DNA of 58,757 nt from Novosphingobium sp. B 225. Its GTDB lineage: Bacteria; Pseudomonadota; Alphaproteobacteria; Sphingomonadales; Sphingomonadaceae. This document shows, one piece after another, positions 53,863 to 58,757 of the stretch. The position numbers and the translations under genes are program-made. Under the pieces are notes generated by a model. It ran no database searches and was not told where the DNA came from. It worked only from the letters and a program-made list of their open reading frames with translations. The stretch's first letter is position 1. Every line of letters starts with the position of its first letter. The stretch spans positions 1 through 58,757 of the forward strand of contig NZ_MWLM01000052.1 of NCBI RefSeq assembly GCF_002198665.1. The letters are read 5' to 3'.

Positions 53863-55767
53863 ATGAATCTTGGACGCCAAGCTGCCGTGCGCCTCACCCG
53901 CCTGATCGGGCTGGGGGCAATTGTCTGTGCCGGTATGGCGGGGCAGGGTGCGCTGGCCCAGCAGGATGATGTGGACGAGGTTAGCCAGCCGGTGGTCCAG
54001 GCCATCCCCGGCGGCAAGGGGATGAAGCTGAACGACGCGCTGGGGCGGTTGGCGCGCAATCCGCAAGATGTCGATGCGCTGATCGGCGCGGGCCGGGCAT
54101 CGATGGAAATCGGTGATCTGGATGCGGCTGTGGGCTTTTTCCAGCGCGCGGACCGGCTTGCACCGGGCAATGCGCGGGTCAAGGCAGGGCTGGCCGGGGC
54201 TTTTGCGCTGAGCGAGGATCCCTTCACTGCGATCCCGCTGTTCGTGGAAGCGGAAAAGGCGGGCATGATCGATCCCGCGTTACAGGCCGATCGCGGGCTG
54301 GCCTATGACCTGGTCGGCGACAATGCGACCGCGCAGAAATACTACCGCGCCTCGCTGGCGGCGGGGCCGAGTGATGAAGCGCTGCGTCGTCTGGCGCTGA
54401 GTCAGGCCATTGCCGGTGATCGCCGGGGCATGGAAGTCACGCTGTCGCCGCTGTTGCAGCGGCAGGACATGGCCGCCTGGCGCACCCGCGCCTTTGGTCT
54501 GGCGATCCTGGGGCAAAAGGACGAGGCGGAATCGATCGCCCGGGCCAACCTGCCGGGGACGATGGCGGATTCGATCAGCAACTATCTGGCCTATATGCCG
54601 CGCCTTACCGCGTCGCAAAAAGCTGCGGCGGCCAATCTGGGGCATTTTCCGCGGGCTTCGCAAATCGGGATCGATGATCCGCGCGTTGCGGTGTTCCGGC
54701 CCAAGCCGCCGGTCCTTGCCGCCGCCAGTGTGCCTGCCGTTCCCGCTGCCAGCACGGCCCGCAAGGGCAAGGCTGGCCGTGACAAGGCGGCGCGGACCGA
54801 TCCTGCACCTGCTGCCGTCAAACCGCCCGTTCTGGCCAGCGCCGCGCCCAGCCCGCCGCCGGTCTCACGCGAAGTGACCAAGGCGCCCGTGACTCTGGCG
54901 GTAAACACCCCGCCGCCGCCGTCACCCGTTCCGTCGCCGGTTCTGCAAAGCGCTCCAGCCGTGGTGGCGCCGCCGCCCGCCGCTGCGCCGCGCGTGTTGG
55001 CCGAAGCCGCCGCCCCGGTGGCTGTTGCGGTGCCGCCACCGGCCCAGCCGGGCCCGGGTTTTGCCGCGCTGGACAGCGCGGCTGCGCAAGTTGCGCCGGG
55101 TTTTGACCTTAAGCCATCCACACCGCCGCCCGCGCCTGTCGCCGCGCCGCCGCCGCCACCTCCTGCGCCAGCTACGCCGGCCCCGGCCAAGCCGCGCAAT
55201 CTGGCCGATCTGTTCGCCGATCTGACCCCGCCCAGCCGCGAGGCTGAACCCAAGGCAGGTGCGGTCGACATTCGCCGGATTGGCCCGGTGCGACCGGCTG
55301 CAGACAAGGCCGCCAAGGACGCCAAGCTCGCCCTGGCTGATGATTGCACGCCCGATCCGAAAGGCGCGAAACCCGCCAAGGGAGCCAAAGCCGCGCCCGT
55401 CAGCCGCACTGCCAAGGGTGCGGCTGCGGCCAAGGCCTGTCCGGTCGAGGCCAAGGATGCCAAGGGCAAGAGTCCGGCCGCAAGCCAGCCGAGCCGGATC
55501 TGGATCCAGCTGGCAACCGGGCGCGACAAGTCTGCGCTGGGGTTTGACTGGCGCCGGATGGTCAAAGAAGAACCTGAAATTCTGGGCAAATACAAGGCCG
55601 CAACCAGCGCCTGGGGGGCGAGCAATCGCCTGCTGGCCGGACCCTTTGCCAGCGAAAGCGCGGCCAGTGCCGTGGTTGCGCGGCTGAAAAAGGCCGGGAT
55701 CGGCGGAGCATTCGTCTGGACCAGCCCGGCAGGGCAGGTGGTCGATCCGCTTGGCGGGGCCAAGTAG
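53863..55767 (+). CDS. Secreted TPR and SPOR-domain protein downstream of ftsZ
   Basis: A 634-residue protein with a signal peptide (about 1-32, ending ALAQQ), a TPR-like helical region (about 55-230, including MKLNDALGRLARNPQDVDAL and ALIGAGRASMEIGDLDAAVGFF), a long Pro/Ala linker (about 280-540) and a C-terminal SPOR domain (about 544-634). SPOR binds glycan stripped of peptides at septa. The place after ftsZ, where many bacteria have lpxC, suggests a division role, which is an inference. A GTG at 53815 is possible, but AGGAG would then touch it, so ATG 53863 is preferred. Confidence 0.85.
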   Translation: MNLGRQAAVRLTRLIGLGAIVCAGMAGQGALAQQDDVDEVSQPVVQAIPGGKGMKLNDALGRLARNPQDVDALIGAGRASMEIGDLDAAVGFFQRADRLAPGNARVKAGLAGAFALSEDPFTAIPLFVEAEKAGMIDPALQADRGLAYDLVGDNATAQKYYRASLAAGPSDEALRRLALSQAIAGDRRGMEVTLSPLLQRQDMAAWRTRAFGLAILGQKDEAESIARANLPGTMADSISNYLAYMPRLTASQKAAAANLGHFPRASQIGIDDPRVAVFRPKPPVLAAASVPAVPAASTARKGKAGRDKAARTDPAPAAVKPPVLASAAPSPPPVSREVTKAPVTLAVNTPPPPSPVPSPVLQSAPAVVAPPPAAAPRVLAEAAAPVAVAVPPPAQPGPGFAALDSAAAQVAPGFDLKPSTPPPAPVAAPPPPPPAPATPAPAKPRNLADLFADLTPPSREAEPKAGAVDIRRIGPVRPAADKAAKDAKLALADDCTPDPKGAKPAKGAKAAPVSRTAKGAAAAKACPVEAKDAKGKSPAASQPSRIWIQLATGRDKSALGFDWRRMVKEEPEILGKYKAATSAWGASNRLLAGPFASESAASAVVARLKKAGIGGAFVWTSPAGQVVDPLGGAK

Positions 55768-55877
55768 GGGCTTGTCCCCGCCTTTTCCACACCTTGTAAA
55801 CAGGCTTGTCCGGTTATGCGCAACCGCGCGTTAACCGATCATTGCGGGATCATCGCTGCCGACGCATCCAGCCTGAC

Positions 55878-56384
55878 ATGATGCACGGTAATCGCGAATA
55901 CGGACGGGAAGAGGATGCGGCCCCGGTCGACATGCTCGCCTCATTGTTCGAGGCGCGCGGCTGGCCGTGCGAATTCGTGGCTGAAGATGAGATCAGCGGC
56001 GAGATCAAGGGCAGCTGGGCCAGCTTTACGATTCGCGGGATCTGGCGGCGCGAGGATCACGTCCTGCAGCTGCTGTGCCTGCCAGATATCCGCGTGCCGG
56101 ATGACAAGCGCGCGGCGATCCATGAACTGCTGGCTCTGGTCAACGAACAGCTGTGGGTCGGCCATTTCGATATGTGGTCGAACGGATCGGTGCTGCTCTA
56201 TCGCCACGGACTGTTGCTGGGTGACGAAGGCCTGTTGAGCCTGGCCCAGGCACAAGTTGCCGTGGAAGCGGCAGTGGAGGAATGCGATCGGTTCTATCCC
56301 GCGTTCCAGTTCGTGCTGTGGGGTGACAAGAGCCCCGAGGAGGCCCTCGCCAGCGCGATGGTCGACGCCGCCGGCGAGGCTTGA
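55878..56384 (+). CDS. YbjN-family protein
   Basis: A 168-residue cytoplasmic protein of the YbjN domain family, recognised by LASLFEARGWPCEFV, IKGSWASFTIRGIWRREDHVLQLL (landmark) and the segment LWVGHFDMWSNGSVLLYRHGL. YbjN proteins resemble secretion chaperones, and no enzymatic role is known. It lies between the SPOR protein and the cupin, close to proC, an arrangement I recall in alphaproteobacteria. Confidence 0.85.
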   Translation: MMHGNREYGREEDAAPVDMLASLFEARGWPCEFVAEDEISGEIKGSWASFTIRGIWRREDHVLQLLCLPDIRVPDDKRAAIHELLALVNEQLWVGHFDMWSNGSVLLYRHGLLLGDEGLLSLAQAQVAVEAAVEECDRFYPAFQFVLWGDKSPEEALASAMVDAAGEA

Positions 56385-56409
56385 TGCGCCGCAGCCAGAG
56401 GGTGCGCAG

Positions 56410-56799
56410 ATGACGCTGAAGCCGTTCACAGTCGCTTACGGAGGCCTTCCGCTTGAAGGCGAGGCGCGCGATGGCGAGCTGACCTGGCAGACCCTGATCT
56501 GCGCCGACCGCACCCCCAGCGGATCGCTGGTGGTAGGAGTGGCCGAATTCCCGCCCGGCGGCCATTTGAAATTCCATCGCCACGAACCGTCCGAATTCTA
56601 TTTCTGCCTGGCCGGATCGGCCACGGTTCACGTTGACGGCACAGCGATGGAGCTGCGGCCCGATGTCGCCGCGTTCATTCCCGGCGGGGCCGAGCACGGC
56701 ATCGTTGCCGGACCCGAAGGGCTGAAACTGCTCTATGGCTTCGCGCGTGACCGGTTTGCCGGGATCGAATACGATTATACCGGGCGGCCTTTGGGTTGA
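56410..56799 (+). CDS. Small cupin-domain protein
   Basis: A 129-residue single cupin. The metal-binding motif 1 reads KFHRHEPSEFYFCLAG and motif 2 IPGGAEHGI, so a 2-His/1-Glu/1-His site is preserved. Substrate and reaction are not evident. It follows ybjN by 25 bp and precedes proC, probably in one unit. Confidence 0.82.
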   Translation: MTLKPFTVAYGGLPLEGEARDGELTWQTLICADRTPSGSLVVGVAEFPPGGHLKFHRHEPSEFYFCLAGSATVHVDGTAMELRPDVAAFIPGGAEHGIVAGPEGLKLLYGFARDRFAGIEYDYTGRPLG

Positions 56800-56838
56800 T
56801 CTCTCTCCTGCTGGCGGGAGGGGAGACAGGAGACTTGC

Positions 56839-57630
56839 GTGACACTACTCATCTTCGGTTGCGGCAACATGGGCGGGGCGATGCTGGCCGGGTGGCTGGC
56901 GGGCGGCATGGACCCGGCCAGCGTGACCGTGGTCGATCCCTATCTGGCCAAAGCGCCCGGCGGGGTCACGCTGCTGCGTGAAGTGCCAGCGCGGGCGTTC
57001 GATGTTGTGCTGCTGGGGGTCAAGCCGCAGCTGCTCGATGAAGTGGCCTCCGCGCTCGCCCCGGGGCTGGGGGCGGACACCGTGCTACTTTCGATCCTGG
57101 CCGGAGTGGAGCTCAGCAGCCTTGCGGCGCGGTTCCCGCAGGCCGGAGCCGTGGTGCGGGTGATGCCCAACCTGGCCGCAGCAATCGGCAAATCGCCGAT
57201 GGCGCTGTTCGGACAAGGGCTGGATCAGGCCGGGCGCGAGCGGATCACCCTGCTGCTGCAGCCGCTGGGCACGCCCGAATGGCTGGCGGCGGAAAGCGAA
57301 TTCGATCTGGTCACCGCGCTGGCGGGTTGCGGCCCCGGCTTTGTTTATCGCTTCATCGATGCCCTGGCGAGCGGGGCGGCGGCGCTGGGGCTTGATCCGG
57401 CGCAGGCGCAGCGGCTGGCCGTAGCGACGGTTGAAGGCGCGGCGCAGCTGGCCGCCGCTTCGGAGCATTCCCCCGCAGAACTGGCTCGCCGCGTCGCCAG
57501 CCCGGGCGGATCGACGCAAAAGGGGCTCGACGTGCTCGATGCGGACCAGGCCTTGTTGCGTCTGATCGAGGCGACCTTGCGCGCATCGCGGGACCGCAAT
57601 GCGGAAATGGCGGCGGCGGCGCGGGGCTAA
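56839..57630 (+). CDS. proC: Pyrroline-5-carboxylate reductase
   Basis: ProC makes proline from pyrroline-5-carboxylate with NAD(P)H. The 263 residues begin with the Rossmann loop IFGCGNMGGAMLAGW, then GVKPQLLDEV, SILAGVELSSL, RVMPNLAAAIGKSPMALFG and the C-terminal signature SPGGSTQKGLDVLD. The GTG at 56839 is chosen as it follows GGAGAC; the region 56800-56825 is a GC hairpin resembling the palindromic family. Confidence 0.95.
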   Translation: MTLLIFGCGNMGGAMLAGWLAGGMDPASVTVVDPYLAKAPGGVTLLREVPARAFDVVLLGVKPQLLDEVASALAPGLGADTVLLSILAGVELSSLAARFPQAGAVVRVMPNLAAAIGKSPMALFGQGLDQAGRERITLLLQPLGTPEWLAAESEFDLVTALAGCGPGFVYRFIDALASGAAALGLDPAQAQRLAVATVEGAAQLAAASEHSPAELARRVASPGGSTQKGLDVLDADQALLRLIEATLRASRDRNAEMAAAARG

Positions 57631-57646
57631 CGTCATCTGGCTCTAG

Positions 57647-57665
57647 CTGTTACAATCTGTTACAA
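57647..57665. promoter_or_regulatory. Tandem CTGTTACAA repeat before the Bax-inhibitor gene
   Basis: CTGTTACAA occurs at 57647-57655 and 57657-57665, a 10-bp period. This spacing suits OmpR/PhoB-type response regulators, which bind direct repeats. It lies about 90 bp before the start at 57755. No regulator is identified. Confidence 0.4.
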
Positions 57666-57754
57666 GCTGCCATGTCCGGTTTCGCTTGAAAGTGGACCGG
57701 ATCGGCCCGATATTGCCTGCATCGCCCGGTTCGGGCGAAAAAGGAGTTAGACCA

Positions 57755-58495
57755 ATGGCTGAATGGAACGATCCGCAGTCAACCCGCACCGGTTGGGGTG
57801 CGGCCCGGATCAACGGCGAAGTGATGGGCCAGGCCAGCACCGATCAGGGGCTGCGGCGCTACATGCTGTCGATCTATAACTACATGGCCTCGGGCGTGCT
57901 GCTGTCGGGCGTTGTCGCCCTGCTGTTTGCGCGGTCGGGCATGGCAGAGGCCGTGTTCGGCACACCGCTGCGCTGGCTGGTCGCGCTGGCCCCGCTGGGC
58001 TTCGTCATGGCGATGAGCTTTGGCCTGAACCGCATGCGCACCTCTACGCTGCAAATGCTGTTCTGGGCCTTCAGCGTGGCCATGGGCCTGTCGCTGGCGT
58101 CGATCTTCTTCGTCTACACCGGTCCGTCGATCGCGCTGACCTTCTTTGCCACTTCGGGCGCGTTTGCGGGGCTCAGCCTCTATGGCTACACCACCAAGCG
58201 CAACCTGTCGGGCATGGGCAGCTTCATGGCGATGGGCGTGATCGGCATCCTGATCGCGATGCTGCTCAACATGTGGCTGCAGTCGAGCGGGCTGGCCCTG
58301 GCGATTTCGATCCTGGGCGTAGTGATTTTCGCGGGCCTGACCGCCTGGGATACGCAGCGTCTGCGTGAAACCTATTATCACGTTGCCGGAACCGACATGG
58401 TCGGCAAGGTCGTGATCATGGGCGCGCTGTCGCTGTACCTCGACTTCATCAACATGTTCCAGTTCCTGCTGCAGTTCATGGGCGATCGCCGCTGA
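57755..58495 (+). CDS. Bax inhibitor-1/YccA family membrane protein
   Basis: A 246-residue membrane protein with about seven helices in the BI-1/YccA (UPF0005) fold: YMLSIYNYMASGVLLSGVVALLF (landmark), then SIFFVYTGPSIALTFFATSGAF, GFAGLSLYGYTTKRNLSGMG in the core and VIFAGLTAWDTQRLRE near the end. Some relatives are calcium leak channels or FtsH partners; no specific role is shown. AAGGAG lies just before the ATG at 57755. A terminator follows. Confidence 0.93.
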   Translation: MAEWNDPQSTRTGWGAARINGEVMGQASTDQGLRRYMLSIYNYMASGVLLSGVVALLFARSGMAEAVFGTPLRWLVALAPLGFVMAMSFGLNRMRTSTLQMLFWAFSVAMGLSLASIFFVYTGPSIALTFFATSGAFAGLSLYGYTTKRNLSGMGSFMAMGVIGILIAMLLNMWLQSSGLALAISILGVVIFAGLTAWDTQRLRETYYHVAGTDMVGKVVIMGALSLYLDFINMFQFLLQFMGDRR

Positions 58496-58520
58496 TCTTA
58501 CGCAGGCCACAACAGATCGT

Positions 58521-58548
58521 GCCCGGTGCGCTTTGCGGCGCGCCGGGC
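58521..58548 (+). terminator. Rho-independent terminator after the Bax-inhibitor gene
   Basis: GCCCGGTGCGC (58521-58531) pairs with GCGCGCCGGGC (58538-58548), with one G-T wobble and a 6-nt loop, followed by ATTTGCTTATTT. It suits termination of the plus-strand gene ending at 58495. Confidence 0.8.
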
Positions 58549-58648
58549 ATTTGCTTATTTGGCAAAGCAGGTTAGGGAAGCAGCTTGCCTTGGGGCCGGG
58601 GCCCCGCCGGGCAGCTGCTCTGCCAGTTCAAGAGGGATGGGTCACACA

Positions 58649-58757
58649 ATGGTCGCCGATATTCGCCGGATCGTGATGGGAGCCAGCGTGGTGCTGGGCG
58701 TGGGGCTGCTTGCCGCTTGCGGGCCAAAGAGCACGCCGCCGCCGCCCCCGCCCAGCA
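58649..58757 (+). CDS. Lipoprotein, partial at window end
   Basis: Only the first 36 codons are present. They encode a short N-terminus, a hydrophobic helix and the lipobox LLAAC followed by GPKSTPPPPPPS, so an inner- or outer-membrane lipoprotein with a Pro-rich linker is likely. In-frame ATG codons at 58637 and 58675 are alternatives; ATG 58649 follows the AGAGGG at 58631-58636. The rest of the protein lies beyond the window. Confidence 0.65.
   Translation, partial: MVADIRRIVMGASVVLGVGLLAACGPKSTPPPPPPS

Overview
The window is a high-GC chromosomal segment from an alphaproteobacterium, most likely of the order Sphingomonadales (Novosphingobium/Erythrobacter type). The evidence is the gene order argS-SPOR-nagZ-scpA-scpB-tatABC, a complete dcw (division and cell wall) cluster with a sphingomonad-style FtsA and FtsZ, a DNPR-type (meso-diaminopimelate) MurE, glnB-glnA, and many short palindromic repeats of the kinds seen in sphingomonad genomes. 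This placement rests on sequence character alone. No CRISPR array, rRNA, tRNA, complete insertion sequence or prophage was seen.

Layout. (1) 0-6.7 kb, plus strand: argS, a SPOR-domain membrane protein, nagZ, scpA, scpB, tatA, tatB and tatC, mostly overlapping or closely spaced. (2) 6.7-9.9 kb, minus strand: an exported amidohydrolase, an NAD(P)-dependent beta-hydroxyacid-type dehydrogenase and a secreted DUF4402-like protein. (3) 10-18 kb, mixed: threonine dehydratase, an arginyl/leucyl-tRNA-protein transferase, an unrecognised secreted protein, a second exported amidohydrolase, an aldehyde dehydrogenase and an orphan phage-type lysozyme. (4) 18-26 kb: a GGDEF/EAL protein; then glnA and glnB behind a probable sigma-54 promoter; argC; an SH3-like protein with a membrane protein; and a leucyl aminopeptidase. 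(5) 26-34.7 kb: map, ccmA-ccmB, pterin dehydratase, a DUF3298-like exported protein, DUF1697, an SDR, a 3-methyladenine DNA glycosylase, a 2Fe-2S ferredoxin, a cysteine synthase and two small membrane proteins. (6) 34.7-53.8 kb: the dcw cluster mraZ-rsmH-ftsL-ftsI-murE-murF-mraY-murD-ftsW-murG-murC-murB-ddl-ftsQ-ftsA-ftsZ, all on one strand and almost all joined by 1-4 bp overlaps. (7) 53.8-58.8 kb: a TPR/SPOR secreted protein, YbjN-like, cupin, proC, a Bax-inhibitor-1 family protein and the start of a lipoprotein.

How they fit together: the dcw cluster supplies every step from UDP-MurNAc formation (MurB) to lipid II (MurC-F, MraY, MurG), its flipping and polymerisation (FtsW, FtsI) and the FtsZ/FtsA/FtsQ/FtsL divisome. 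Two SPOR proteins and NagZ connect to septal glycan binding and peptidoglycan recycling. ScpAB acts with SMC in chromosome segregation.

The most striking extra signals are three. At least four palindromic repeat families sit in intergenic and, unusually, coding-boundary positions: within the N-termini of ScpB and MurB and the amidohydrolase signal peptide, and supplying the stop codon of TatC. A four-unit, exactly 10-bp-periodic CCC array in the mraZ leader looks like an MraZ operator. FtsA has degenerate phosphate-binding loops.
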